Positions 33,644-42,560 of a stretch of DNA of 64,000 nt are shown in pieces (the first letter of the stretch is position 1; each line of letters starts with the position of its first letter). A program made the position numbers and the translations under genes. The notes below the pieces were generated by a model that worked only from the letters and a program-made list of their open reading frames with translations, had not been told where the DNA came from and did not search any database. The DNA comes from Luteirhabdus salina. Its GTDB lineage: Bacteria; Bacteroidota; Bacteroidia; Flavobacteriales; Flavobacteriaceae. The stretch lies in NCBI GenBank assembly GCA_025384855.1, contig JALAHT010000001.1, positions 1,183,064 to 1,247,063 of the forward strand. Reading direction: 5' to 3'.

Positions 33644-35173
33644 ATGCTAACAGACCAAGACCTAAAACAGATTGAAGAACACGGCTCTAGCCGCTTACAG
33701 GTCGAGCAACAACTGAAGACATTTGAAAAGGGAATACCCTTTACCCATGTGGTAACAGCGGCTACGATCGATAATGGAATTACCCGTCTATCGCAGAAAG
33801 AAGAAGAAAAACTGGTTTCGTTATATGAAAAAAAGAAAGATACACTTGAACTTGTAAAGTTTGTACCCGCCTCTGGTGCAGCCACGCGTATGTTTCGTTT
33901 CCTCCATACCTTTTTGTCTGAGTACGATCCGGAGGAGGAAACCTTTGCCCAGTATTGTAAACGAACCGATAACAAAGCAGCTAAGACCTTTTTCGATTCC
34001 TTAAAGCATTTTCCCTTTACCAATGAAGTCAGAAGGGTCATCCGTCAGCAATACGATGACTATAAAAATAGTCAGAAAGGCCCACGTGCTATTTATTACG
34101 CAAAGGCCTTATTAACCGATAAAGGATTAAAGTATGCCGATAAGCCTAAAGGCCTGGTTCCTTTTCACAAGTACACCAAATATAGTGCTACTGCTTTTGA
34201 GGAGCAATTATATGAAGCGGCGTTCTATGCCGCTGCTAGAGGAAAGGCCTTTTTACATTTTACCTTTTCCGAAGAACATGTAGATGCGTTTCGAAAGGAA
34301 TATAACGATATTAAGAATAGGGTCGAGAAAAAAACCAAAACGGAATTTCATATCTCTTATTCCTTTCAGGAGAAGGCAACCGATACCATTGCTGCAACTC
34401 CAACGAACGAACCATTTCGTGATGAAGTAGGCAACTTGGTTTTTCGTCCCGGTGGTCATGGAGCATTGATTAAAAATTTAAATGACGTGGACGCCGATGT
34501 GGTGTTTATCAAAAATATCGATAATGTGGTAGCAGAACCGTTTGTTGAAGAGATCGCGCTTTATAAAAAAATGTTGGGAGGTAAACTTCTTTCAGTGCAG
34601 CAACAGACCTTCACCTATTTAAAGGCACTTTCTGAAAGTACCGTCTCCAAGGAAACCATTAACGATATAAAAGCGTTCTTATGGAACGAACTGAATTGTA
34701 AAGACATTCCCGATACACCAAAGGAGCTCTATAAAAAACTACACAGGCCTATCCGTGTCTGTGGAGTGGTGAAGAATACCGGAGCGCCAGGTGGAGGCCC
34801 CTTTTGGGTTATTGATTCGGATGGAAGTACGATCCTTCAAATAGTGGAAACAGCACAAATCGATTTGGATAATGCAACACAACAAAACACGGTTCAAACA
34901 GCAACGCATTTTAATCCAGTTGATATTGTTTGTGGCGTTCGCGACCATACCGGAAAGAAATACGATCTTGAGGACTTTGTAAACAATAAAGCTGGTTTTA
35001 TCAGTCAGAAGTCGCTAAATGGAAAACCACTTAAGGCCATGGAACTTCCGGGACTGTGGAATGGGGGTATGGCGTATTGGAATACTATTTTTGTTGAAGT
35101 ACCCCTTCAAACCTTTAATCCGGTTAAAACGGTAAATGACCTATTGAATCGTGAACACCAACCTAACCTATAA
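33644..35173 (+). CDS. DUF4301 family protein
   Basis: A 509-residue cytoplasmic protein beginning MLTDQDLKQIEEHGSSRLQV, with VPASGAATRMFRFL near residue 76, FRPGGHGALIKNLND and GTGAPGG-like VKNTGAPGGGPFWVIDSDG. These glycine-rich sites recall nucleotidyltransferase (sugar-phosphate uridylyltransferase-like) proteins. DUF4301 is a Bacteroidota family without an assigned reaction. It is part of the operon, 6 bases after the NadR-like gene. Confidence 0.87.
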   Translation: MLTDQDLKQIEEHGSSRLQVEQQLKTFEKGIPFTHVVTAATIDNGITRLSQKEEEKLVSLYEKKKDTLELVKFVPASGAATRMFRFLHTFLSEYDPEEETFAQYCKRTDNKAAKTFFDSLKHFPFTNEVRRVIRQQYDDYKNSQKGPRAIYYAKALLTDKGLKYADKPKGLVPFHKYTKYSATAFEEQLYEAAFYAAARGKAFLHFTFSEEHVDAFRKEYNDIKNRVEKKTKTEFHISYSFQEKATDTIAATPTNEPFRDEVGNLVFRPGGHGALIKNLNDVDADVVFIKNIDNVVAEPFVEEIALYKKMLGGKLLSVQQQTFTYLKALSESTVSKETINDIKAFLWNELNCKDIPDTPKELYKKLHRPIRVCGVVKNTGAPGGGPFWVIDSDGSTILQIVETAQIDLDNATQQNTVQTATHFNPVDIVCGVRDHTGKKYDLEDFVNNKAGFISQKSLNGKPLKAMELPGLWNGGMAYWNTIFVEVPLQTFNPVKTVNDLLNREHQPNL

Positions 35174-35176
35174 GTT

Positions 35177-35584
35177 GTGAATACAGACCTTCTCCTTACC
35201 GAATTGGATTTTACTGCCGTTAAAAGTGGCGGCCCAGGTGGACAACACGCCAATAAGACGGCTTCAAAGGTGAAGGTAGCCTTCAATATTGAAACTTCAC
35301 AAGCACTCAGCGATAAAGAGAAGGAGCGGTTGCTTCACCGCTTATCGAATAAATTGGACTCAGACGGTACTCTTCACATGGAGTGCTCGGAAACCCGTAG
35401 TCAGCATCGCAACAAAACCTTGGTTATCGAGCGTCTTATAAATTTTATTTCCCATCATCTTCAACCCAAAAAGAAACGGAAGAAAACGAAGAAGCCACGA
35501 CGGGCCATCGAGAAGCGTTTACGGGAGAAAAAGAAGCAAGCGATGAAAAAGAAAGATCGAAAGCCTCCCAAATTAGATAAATAA
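35177..35584 (+). CDS. arfB: Peptidyl-tRNA hydrolase ArfB-like ribosome rescue factor
   Basis: A 135-residue protein with the class-I release factor GGQ loop KSGGPGGQHANKTASKVKV (residues 16-34) and a Lys/Arg-rich C-terminal tail (KKKRKKTKKPRRAIEKRLRE). In ArfB the basic tail enters the empty mRNA channel of stalled ribosomes and GGQ releases the peptide. The start is GTG at 35177, 3 bases after the DUF4301 stop; no in-frame ATG fits better. Confidence 0.88.
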   Translation: MNTDLLLTELDFTAVKSGGPGGQHANKTASKVKVAFNIETSQALSDKEKERLLHRLSNKLDSDGTLHMECSETRSQHRNKTLVIERLINFISHHLQPKKKRKKTKKPRRAIEKRLREKKKQAMKKKDRKPPKLDK

Positions 35585-35595
35585 ACACCAACTTC

Positions 35596-35634
35596 TGTGT
35601 AATAGTTACACACTGTTTCCTAAAATGTAACACA
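35596..35634. promoter_or_regulatory. Inverted repeat TGTGTAA-N3-TTACACA plus a third half-site
   Basis: TGTGTAA (35596-35602) and TTACACA (35606-35612) form a perfect 7-bp inverted repeat. A further TGTAACACA is at 35626-35634. They lie 160-200 bases upstream of the secreted PepSY-like gene and just after arfB. This could be a CRP/FNR-like operator or a weak hairpin. Confidence 0.35.
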
Positions 35635-35792
35635 TTTCTGGATATCCTTAGAATATATCACAACATGTAAAATACTAATCTACAGTTAATTATGTGTTTA
35701 TTAGGGGCTTTCGTAAGTGTTGGCACTTTCTTTTCTTATATCTAAGCAATTAGTAACAAACCTAATTAGAAATTTTAAAAAATAAGAAAACT

Positions 35793-36131
35793 ATGAAAAA
35801 GTTAATTTTTGCATCCGCACTAGTAGTAGGATCACTAACCGCAGTAAACGCTCAAGATAAAATTGCACAAGCAACTTCCCAAGAGCAAGAAGCCGAAACA
35901 GTAGACCAAGCAATCACTGAATTACAAGACATTCAGGATTTTAAGGAAATCAAAGCTTCAGAACTTCCACAACCCGTATTGGAATCTGTTGGAAAAGATT
36001 TTGAAGGAGCAACGGTATCGAAAGCTTACAAAAACGAAAAAGGCGAGTATAAACTTGTCCTAGCCACTGAAAAAATGGGCGAAAAAACCGTATATGCCAA
36101 CGCTAAAGGCGAGTGGTTGAAGAAGCAGTAA
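35793..36131 (+). CDS. Small exported PepSY-like protein
   Basis: A 112-residue protein with a signal peptide (MKKLIFASALVVGSLTAVNA, cleavage after NA/Q). The mature part has KASELPQPVLESVGKDFEGA then KGEYKLVLATEKMGEKTVYA, the alpha-beta pattern of PepSY/BLIP-like periplasmic proteins of Bacteroidota. A role as inhibitor or chaperone-like protein is only inferred. The long upstream region (35585-35792) holds repeated TTACACA motifs and likely the promoter. Confidence 0.8.
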   Translation: MKKLIFASALVVGSLTAVNAQDKIAQATSQEQEAETVDQAITELQDIQDFKEIKASELPQPVLESVGKDFEGATVSKAYKNEKGEYKLVLATEKMGEKTVYANAKGEWLKKQ

Positions 36132-36166
36132 GCTGCGGTAATTTTTGATTTAATACTTCGGAAGAA

Positions 36167-36191
36167 GGGTGCCAATTGGCGCCCTTTTTTT
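36167..36191 (+). terminator. Intrinsic terminator after the PepSY-like gene
   Basis: GGGTGCCAA pairs directly with TTGGCGCCC (one G-T pair), followed by seven T. The nearly loopless palindrome is strong. Confidence 0.88.
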
Positions 36192-36227
36192 ATGAAAATT
36201 TTAAAGTGGGTTGGTGCAACGAGTCCG

Positions 36228-36235
36228 TATTTTTG
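36228..36235 (+). promoter_or_regulatory. -7 promoter box of the NtrC-type regulator
   Basis: TATTTTTG matches TAnnTTTG and lies 18 bases before the ATG at 36254. It shows that the longer reading frame from 36176 is not used. Confidence 0.55.
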
Positions 36236-36253
36236 TGCTTCACCACTATTGCC

Positions 36254-37615
36254 ATGGCCCAGAAGTTTTTAATTGTTGAAGATGATGTTGCGTTTCGTAC
36301 CATGCTAGTCACGTACCTCGAACGCAAAGGCTACGAATTGGTAACTGCTATGGATGCCGAAAACGCCAAAAAACTACTTCAGGAAGACTCTTTTGATACT
36401 TTGATAACCGATTTAAAACTTCCCGATGGTTCTGGACTCGAACTCCTCGATTTCTGTAAATCTGAAACACCACACCTGCCAGTTATTCTGATGACAGGTC
36501 ATGCCGATGTTACCACAGCTGTGGAAGCCATCAAAAAGGGAGCGCTTGACTATATTTCAAAACCGTTTCGACCCGAGGAATTATTGATGGTTATCGAAGA
36601 AGCCTTGCAGAAAGACAACGAGAAATCGACTTCTACTCCCCCACCACCTGAAACAGAAAATACAACAGTATCTTCAACACAGCCTACAAAAAAGGATTTT
36701 GTTGTTGGTATTAGTGAAGCCTCTAAAAAGTTTAATCAGTATTTAGAATTGGTCGGTCCTACCGATATGTGCGTGCTTATTCAGGGGGAAAGCGGAACGG
36801 GTAAGGAAGTAGCGGCAAAGGCCATCCATCAGTTTAGCAAACGTTCCCAAAAACCTTTTATAGCGGTGGATTGTGGTGCCATTCCCAAGGAAATTGCGGC
36901 GAGTGAGTTTTTTGGTCACATAAAGGGAAGCTTCACCGGAGCCGTCAACGATAAGGTAGGTCACTTTGAAGCAGCCGAGGGAGGAACCCTTTTTTTGGAT
37001 GAAGTAGGAAATCTGAATTACGAAAATCAAGTACAGTTACTCCGTGCGTTGCAAGAACGAAAAATTAAACCGGTTGGTAGTAACAAGGAAATCAGTGTCG
37101 ATGTGCGTATTCTTTCGGCTACAAACGAAGACTTGGTGAAAGCTGTAGAAGAGGGCGATTTCCGTGAAGACTTATATCATCGTTTAAATGAATTTTCAGT
37201 CCATATTCCTTCGCTACGCGAACGGCAAGAGGATCTTTTTCTATTCACCGAGCACTTTTTAAATGAAGCGAATGCATCGTTGGATAAAAATGTGATCGGA
37301 CTTTCACCCGAAGTGAAAACCGCATTTGAACGCTATCGCTGGCCAGGCAATCTTCGCGAATTTCGCAACGTCATTAAACGATCGGTCTTGCTTACCCAAG
37401 GCGACACGATTTCATTGGAAGCGATTCCGAAGGAAGTGCTTTCCGACACCAAATCTTCAAGCAAAAAAGACTTCTCTAAGGAAAGCAACGAAAAGAAATT
37501 GATAGAAAACGCCCTAAGGGAAGCCGACTTCAACAAATCGAAAGCAGCTAGGTTGCTAAACATTACCCGAAAAACACTTTACAACAAAATCGCCCAATAC
37601 GAAATCGAGGCCTAA
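36254..37615 (+). CDS. Sigma-54-dependent response regulator (NtrC family)
   Basis: A 453-residue activator. A receiver domain (residues 1-120) has VEDDVAFR and the phosphoacceptor in LITDLKLPDGSG. After a Pro/Thr linker, the AAA+ domain carries Walker A GESGTGKEVAAKA, the sigma-54 contact loop GSFTGA (canonical GAFTGA, with Ser for Ala) and Walker B TLFLDEVGN. A Fis-type HTH (ADFNKSKAARLLNITRKTLY) ends the protein. Its stop overlaps the convergent hybrid kinase stop by 4 bases, and the two may form a pair. Confidence 0.94.
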   Translation: MAQKFLIVEDDVAFRTMLVTYLERKGYELVTAMDAENAKKLLQEDSFDTLITDLKLPDGSGLELLDFCKSETPHLPVILMTGHADVTTAVEAIKKGALDYISKPFRPEELLMVIEEALQKDNEKSTSTPPPPETENTTVSSTQPTKKDFVVGISEASKKFNQYLELVGPTDMCVLIQGESGTGKEVAAKAIHQFSKRSQKPFIAVDCGAIPKEIAASEFFGHIKGSFTGAVNDKVGHFEAAEGGTLFLDEVGNLNYENQVQLLRALQERKIKPVGSNKEISVDVRILSATNEDLVKAVEEGDFREDLYHRLNEFSVHIPSLRERQEDLFLFTEHFLNEANASLDKNVIGLSPEVKTAFERYRWPGNLREFRNVIKRSVLLTQGDTISLEAIPKEVLSDTKSSSKKDFSKESNEKKLIENALREADFNKSKAARLLNITRKTLYNKIAQYEIEA

Positions 37616-40047
37616 GGTATTTCTTCTATGTTGCGTTTAAGTGCTGAAAAGAGCTCTTCTAGGTGCCTTTTAAGTTTCTGGGTTTGATTTTTATAAAATT
37701 CAATATCCGATGTTTCCGCATCTTCGATGGCTTCCAGCTGTTCGACAACCTGCGTTGCTTGTAATTGTCGGGTCATCGTAAGCATTTTATGGGCTTGTTG
37801 TTTCGCTTCATCAATAGCTGAAGAGGAAATAGCTACTTCCAGTTTTTCAAAATCATGCTTGGCTTCCGAAATAAAGGTTTTTAAAATTGGTTGTACCGCT
37901 GCTTCATCACCCATATAACTGAGCAACAAGGTTAAGTCGAAAAGAGTAGTTGATTCTGTTTCCGCAATAGCTTTTTCTGGATCGAGGGTAGCGAAAGAAA
38001 CGCCTAAAATTGTTTCGAGCGCTTCCACATAGCGGGCTTTCCCAAAGGGTTTTTCCAAAACTTCAGCAAAGCCATTTTCCAGATAATGGGTTCGGTTATT
38101 ACTTCTATTGCCGGTCATAGCTATCACGGGAATGTCGGCCTTCTTCTTCACTTCACCCAACACTTCATGCCCACTCATCGCAGGCATTTGAATGTCGGTC
38201 AGGATAAAATCCAGATTTGATACGTTCTCAAAATCGAATTTCGACCCATCCGAGCAGGTTTCTATGTTGATATTCAGTTGTACATTCAAGCGTTGTAGCA
38301 TATCCAACATGGCAGTGTCATCGTCAAAAATCACAGCTTTCAAGGTGGTGGATGATACCAATTTCGTAGGGGAAGCTTGCGTTTTGCCATTATCGGTTAG
38401 TGGAAATGTAACCTGTAGCGTAAACGTCGTTCCTTTTCCAAGGTCACTTTGTACGGTTAATGATCCTCCCAACAACGTTGCTAGTTTTTTTGAAATGGCA
38501 AGTCCGAGTCCGTATCCTTCTTTCTTGACGCTATTTTCATCTTCAATCTGGGTGAATTCCTTAAAAATATCCTCTAATCGCTCCTTCGGAATGCCAGGTC
38601 CTGTATCCGTTACTGAAATCTTAACGGTATGCGCTTCCTCCTTAAATGCTTTTTCTGCAATTGCTGAAAGGGAAATCGTTCCTCTTTCAGTAAACTTAAA
38701 GGCATTACCGACCAGATTGTTCAAAATTTGCTGTATCCGAAGTGGATCGCTTTTATAGGTGTTGCCCTTAATTTCTTCTGAAATGTTTAGCTGAAGTGCG
38801 ACTGAACTTTCCTTAAACAGTTCCTGATGGGCTTCGCCTATTTTCCGAAGCATGTTTTCCAGTGAAAAGGGGATAGCATCGACCGTCAGTTTTCCGGCTT
38901 CCAATTTGGAGAAGTCGAGAAGGTCGTTTACCAGCTTTGTAATATAATGACTGCTGTCGCTAATCTGACCTACGTAGAGTTTGTTACGTTTGTCAAGGTT
39001 TCCCTGTTCTAATAATTCGCTATAACCTACAATGGTGTTTAAAGGTGTTTTAAGGTCATGACTAACCGTTGCCATAAGCTGTTCGCGGCTTTTCAACAGC
39101 GATTCGGCATAGGTTTTCTCCTCCGCAAGCGATTCTTTATATCGTTCGGCCCGGAAGAAATCACTTAAAACAATATAAGTGAAGAAAATAACGACCAGAA
39201 AACTGATAATTGCCGCTATTTTTAAAAACGTAGCTGTCTTCTCCTGTGAAGCTTTTTGAGAGGATGCTAAGGATTCGTTTTGAGTTACGATTTCCGCCTC
39301 GATTTGGGTAATCAAACTTCGTAACTGCTCCGACAGTTGAAGGTCATTTTCGATAAGCTGACTTTCCTTTTCTTCTAACGACCGACGTGCCCGTGAATCG
39401 GCTTTTTTTGCTTGGTTTACAATATAACGGGAAGCCGTAAGCATGGAATCGACCACGGTGGCGTCTACCTGAACCGTATCGGCTTGGTTGTTTCGGTTTA
39501 TCAGTTCTACCAAGGATTGAAAGTAGGCGCGTTCGCGATTGCTGAGCCGTGCTGGATTTTGCACGAAGGTTTCAACCGAAAGCCGACCCAAGGTATTGTC
39601 CAATTTTTTGAATTCTTCCAATAAATCATCTAAGGTAGTATTCCCTCGATTGGTGATCTTCAACACTCGGAGCTGTTCAATATTGCTTCTTTTCTCCACC
39701 AACAATTCCTGGACACTATCCAATTGTTGCGCTTGAATATTAGAAACCAATAACTCCTTCAACCGTTCCAATTGCTGTTGTAAAGAATCCTGGAGCGAAA
39801 CATATCGCCCAAAATCGTCTTCTTCTAACGTAAGTAAGGCAAGGCGCGAAAAACTATCTGTTTCATACACCAAATTGATAAGCGAACCGGTCTCGAAATA
39901 ACGTTCCTCATTCATCGTATTGGTATCGGCAGTGCTCAGGCGTTGATATTCCTGATATAGTACATAGCCTACGCCCATAGCGATGGCAGCCAGCACCACA
40001 TAGCTCGCGATTACCTTTAGCGTAAACCTATTTTTGAACGTCGCCAT
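37612..40047 (-). CDS. Hybrid sensor histidine kinase with receiver and Hpt domains
   Basis: An 811-residue membrane kinase. One N-terminal helix, a long coiled-coil extracytoplasmic region, and a second helix near residue 270 precede the HisKA box MATVSHDLKTPLNTIVGYSE. HATPase motifs follow (NLVGNAFKFTERG, VTDTGPGIPKERL, GYGLGLAISKKLA). A receiver comes next (FDDDTAML; phosphoacceptor in LDFILTDIQMPAMSG), and a C-terminal Hpt has the phospho-His in KQQAHKMLTMTRQ. The start is 40047 (MATFKNRF) because the in-frame ATG at 40053 lies inside the -7 box. It is a phosphorelay, probably feeding the convergent NtrC-type regulator. Confidence 0.93.
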   Translation of the reverse strand: MATFKNRFTLKVIASYVVLAAIAMGVGYVLYQEYQRLSTADTNTMNEERYFETGSLINLVYETDSFSRLALLTLEEDDFGRYVSLQDSLQQQLERLKELLVSNIQAQQLDSVQELLVEKRSNIEQLRVLKITNRGNTTLDDLLEEFKKLDNTLGRLSVETFVQNPARLSNRERAYFQSLVELINRNNQADTVQVDATVVDSMLTASRYIVNQAKKADSRARRSLEEKESQLIENDLQLSEQLRSLITQIEAEIVTQNESLASSQKASQEKTATFLKIAAIISFLVVIFFTYIVLSDFFRAERYKESLAEEKTYAESLLKSREQLMATVSHDLKTPLNTIVGYSELLEQGNLDKRNKLYVGQISDSSHYITKLVNDLLDFSKLEAGKLTVDAIPFSLENMLRKIGEAHQELFKESSVALQLNISEEIKGNTYKSDPLRIQQILNNLVGNAFKFTERGTISLSAIAEKAFKEEAHTVKISVTDTGPGIPKERLEDIFKEFTQIEDENSVKKEGYGLGLAISKKLATLLGGSLTVQSDLGKGTTFTLQVTFPLTDNGKTQASPTKLVSSTTLKAVIFDDDTAMLDMLQRLNVQLNINIETCSDGSKFDFENVSNLDFILTDIQMPAMSGHEVLGEVKKKADIPVIAMTGNRSNNRTHYLENGFAEVLEKPFGKARYVEALETILGVSFATLDPEKAIAETESTTLFDLTLLLSYMGDEAAVQPILKTFISEAKHDFEKLEVAISSSAIDEAKQQAHKMLTMTRQLQATQVVEQLEAIEDAETSDIEFYKNQTQKLKRHLEELFSALKRNIEEIP

Positions 40048-40050
40048 ATT

Positions 40051-40058
40051 CAAAAATA
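40051..40058 (-). promoter_or_regulatory. -7 promoter box of the hybrid kinase
   Basis: TATTTTTG on the minus strand ends 3 bases before the ATG at 40047, predicting a leaderless or near-leaderless mRNA. Confidence 0.55.
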
Positions 40059-40117
40059 CACAGTTGGCGAGGGGCGGACTATTAAGGTTTTCGTAAAAAA
40101 AATAGAAGTAAGGGTTT

Positions 40118-40146
40118 TTGTAAGGTGATATTGTTGGTTACCTTTG
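40118..40146 (+). promoter_or_regulatory. Promoter of the TPP-riboswitch leader
   Basis: TTG (40118-40120, in a TTTTTG run), an 18-base spacer and TACCTTTG (40139-40146). Transcription would start near 40153, at the edge of the riboswitch. Confidence 0.75.
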
Positions 40147-40154
40147 CGCGCACA

Positions 40155-40292
40155 TCTCAAAGGGGTGCCTATTTAAATTTAGAATGTAGAATTCAGAATG
40201 CAGAAGTGTCATGCTGAATTCAGATTTCAACATTTAGAAAAGCTGAGATTATACCCATGGAACCTAGAACAGGTAATGCTGTTTAGGGACAG
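40155..40292 (+). promoter_or_regulatory. TPP (thiamine pyrophosphate) riboswitch with enlarged P3 arm
   Basis: Conserved TPP elements in order: AAAGGGGTGCC (40160-40170), CTGAGAT (40243-40249), ACCC, then GGAACCTAGAACAGGTAATGC with the 3' TTAGGGAC. Between GGGGTGCC and CTGAGA lie about 72 bases, far more than the usual short P3 arm. This insert includes 7-base repeats (TAGAATG, TAGAATT, CAGAATG, CAGAAGT; 40180-40207), and GAATTCAG pairs with CTGAATTC. It controls the downstream TonB receptor. Confidence 0.93.
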
Positions 40293-40313
40293 CTGAAAAA
40301 GACTCTTTTTCAG
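40293..40313 (+). promoter_or_regulatory. Hairpin after the TPP aptamer, possible expression platform
   Basis: CTGAAAAAG pairs with CTTTTTCAG around the loop ACT. No strong U tract follows. It starts right at the aptamer's 3' end, so ligand binding could compete with it. The gene begins 60 bases further on. Confidence 0.45.
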
Positions 40314-40373
40314 TTCAAATCATTTTTAGTAACCGAGAATAATGACCCCTTTTATTCGTATAAACCTTTACGA

Positions 40374-42560
40374 ATGAAATCGTTATTTATTTCGGCTGCG
40401 CTAGTATTAACTTTAGTAGCAGCTCATGCGCAAGAACCAGACGCGCAACAACAACAAGACTCTACCGATGTGGAAGCATTGGAGGAAGTACTTATCAAGG
40501 CAGTCCGTGTAGATGCCGACTCGCCCATTACCCACAGTAATCTCGATCGGGAAACCATCGAGAAACGCAATTTGGGACAGGATTTACCTATTTTATTAAA
40601 TTATTTGCCATCAGTCGTTACCACAAGTGACGCTGGTGCCGGGGTGGGCTATACCTACATTCGGGTACGCGGTAGCGATGCCTCGCGTGTAAACGTAACC
40701 TTAAATGGAATTCCGTACAACGATGCCGAAAGCCAGGGAACCTTTTGGGTTAATTTACCCGATTTTGCGTCTTCTGTCCAAAACCTTCAGCTACAACGAG
40801 GGGTTGGAACCTCAACGAATGGTAGCGGTGCCTTTGGTGCCAGTTTAAATATCTTAACCGATGAGGTTTCGGAAGAAGCTTTTGGCGAACTTACCAATTC
40901 CTTTGGCTCGTATAACACCCATAAGCATAATGTTCGCTTTAGCACGGGATTAATTAACGATAAATTTGAAGTTTCCGGCCGATTATCGAACATTCAGAGC
41001 GATGGCTATATCGATCGGGCGACCTCCGATTTGAAATCCTATTTTCTTCAAGCGGCCTACGTGGAAGGGAATACACTCATAAAAGCGTTAACTTTTGGCG
41101 GAAGGGAAGAAACCTATCAGGCATACTTTGGAATTGATGCTGAAACCTTGGAAGAAGACCGCCGTTTTAATCCTGCTGGCTTGTATACTGACGAAGACGG
41201 TAATGTAAGATTTTATGACAATGAAGTCGATAATTATGCCCAAGACCATTTTCAAGTGGTGTGGAACCAGAAATACAACCGCTATTGGAGTAGCAATGTA
41301 TCGTTGAACTATACCTACGGAAGAGGATACTTCGAACAATATCGTGAAGATGAAGACTTCGATTATTACGGTTTTGAACCTATTGAATTAGGAGGTGAAG
41401 TGATCAATACCACCGATTTGGTTCGCCGTAGGTGGTTAGATAATGATTTCTATGCCGTGAATGCCAATGTAAATTATAAGGATAATCAATTCGATGTGTC
41501 GGGAGGAGCATTCTACAGTTTCTATGATGGCGATCACTATGGGGAAGTTATTTGGGCCCAGAATGCGGGTGGAAGTGAAATTCGCGACCGATACTACTTC
41601 GGAATCGGGGATAAAAGTGAATTTACCGTATTTTCAAAGGCAACGTACCGTATCGATGATCAGTGGAGCGCGTATTTAGATTTGCAGGGACGTTTTGTAA
41701 ACTATGAAGCAAGGGGAACGACTTCCGATTTAATAGAATTGAATGATCGAGAGAAATATGAGTTTTTTAACCCAAAGGCGGGATTGACCTATCGTTTGAA
41801 TGAAAATAACCAGTTTTATGCTTCCTTCGGAAGAGCGCATCGCGAACCAAGACGAAGCGATTTTGAACAGGATATTTTCTCGGCAGAGCGCTTAGACGAT
41901 TATGAATTGGGCTGGCGTTTCGCTTCAGAAAAAGCAAAGGTGAATACCAATCTCTATTACATGGATTACACGAATCAATTAGTCTTAACAGGAGCCATTG
42001 ATGATGTGGGGTCGCCTATTCGTGCTACGAGCGGTGAAAGCTACCGATTGGGGATTGAAATCGACGCGGATATTTCTTTTACCGAAACATTAAGCTGGCG
42101 ACCCAATCTTGCGTTGAGCACCAATAAGAATAAGGATTTCGTAACCTCTCGCGATGGCGAACTGGTGAACCTTGGAAATACTAATATTTCCTATTCTCCT
42201 GAAATTGTTGCTGCGAGTGCTTTGGCATTTCGCCCGTTTCAGAACTTCGAAGCGGCATTGCTTACAAAGTTTGTAGGCGAACAATACATGGGCAATATTG
42301 ACAGTGAAGCGTCCATTTTGGATAGTTTCACTGTAACAGATTTAAATGTAGTATATCTTTGGGATACTGCTCCGTTGGTAGATGAAATTCTCTTTAGTGG
42401 CTTATTGAACAACGTATTTAATGAAGAATATGTGTCGAATGGGTATTTCTTCACCTTCGATGATGTAGATGGAGAAGGAAACGTAACCACTTTTGAAGGA
42501 GCCGGCTACTATCCACAGGCAACCATCAATTATTTGATTGGGGCAACGATCAAGTTTTAA
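40374..42560 (+). CDS. TonB-dependent outer-membrane receptor for thiamine (riboswitch-controlled)
   Basis: A 728-residue protein. It has a signal peptide (MKSLFISAALVLTLVAAHAQ), a plug domain (about residues 45-160; YTYIRVRGSDASRVNVTLNG, GTSTNGSGAFGASLNI) and a 22-strand barrel ending GYYPQATINYLIGATIKF with a C-terminal Phe. There is no N-terminal carboxypeptidase-regulatory domain, so it is not SusC-like. TPP-riboswitch control identifies thiamine or a derivative as the likely cargo, as for Omr1-type receptors. Its stop overlaps the convergent lipoprotein stop by 4 bases. Confidence 0.92.
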   Translation: MKSLFISAALVLTLVAAHAQEPDAQQQQDSTDVEALEEVLIKAVRVDADSPITHSNLDRETIEKRNLGQDLPILLNYLPSVVTTSDAGAGVGYTYIRVRGSDASRVNVTLNGIPYNDAESQGTFWVNLPDFASSVQNLQLQRGVGTSTNGSGAFGASLNILTDEVSEEAFGELTNSFGSYNTHKHNVRFSTGLINDKFEVSGRLSNIQSDGYIDRATSDLKSYFLQAAYVEGNTLIKALTFGGREETYQAYFGIDAETLEEDRRFNPAGLYTDEDGNVRFYDNEVDNYAQDHFQVVWNQKYNRYWSSNVSLNYTYGRGYFEQYREDEDFDYYGFEPIELGGEVINTTDLVRRRWLDNDFYAVNANVNYKDNQFDVSGGAFYSFYDGDHYGEVIWAQNAGGSEIRDRYYFGIGDKSEFTVFSKATYRIDDQWSAYLDLQGRFVNYEARGTTSDLIELNDREKYEFFNPKAGLTYRLNENNQFYASFGRAHREPRRSDFEQDIFSAERLDDYELGWRFASEKAKVNTNLYYMDYTNQLVLTGAIDDVGSPIRATSGESYRLGIEIDADISFTETLSWRPNLALSTNKNKDFVTSRDGELVNLGNTNISYSPEIVAASALAFRPFQNFEAALLTKFVGEQYMGNIDSEASILDSFTVTDLNVVYLWDTAPLVDEILFSGLLNNVFNEEYVSNGYFFTFDDVDGEGNVTTFEGAGYYPQATINYLIGATIKF

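Noticed and set aside
36176-36253. Longer N-terminus of the NtrC-type regulator
   Set aside because: It would start inside a terminator's T tract and upstream of the -7 box; the receiver domain begins at 36254.
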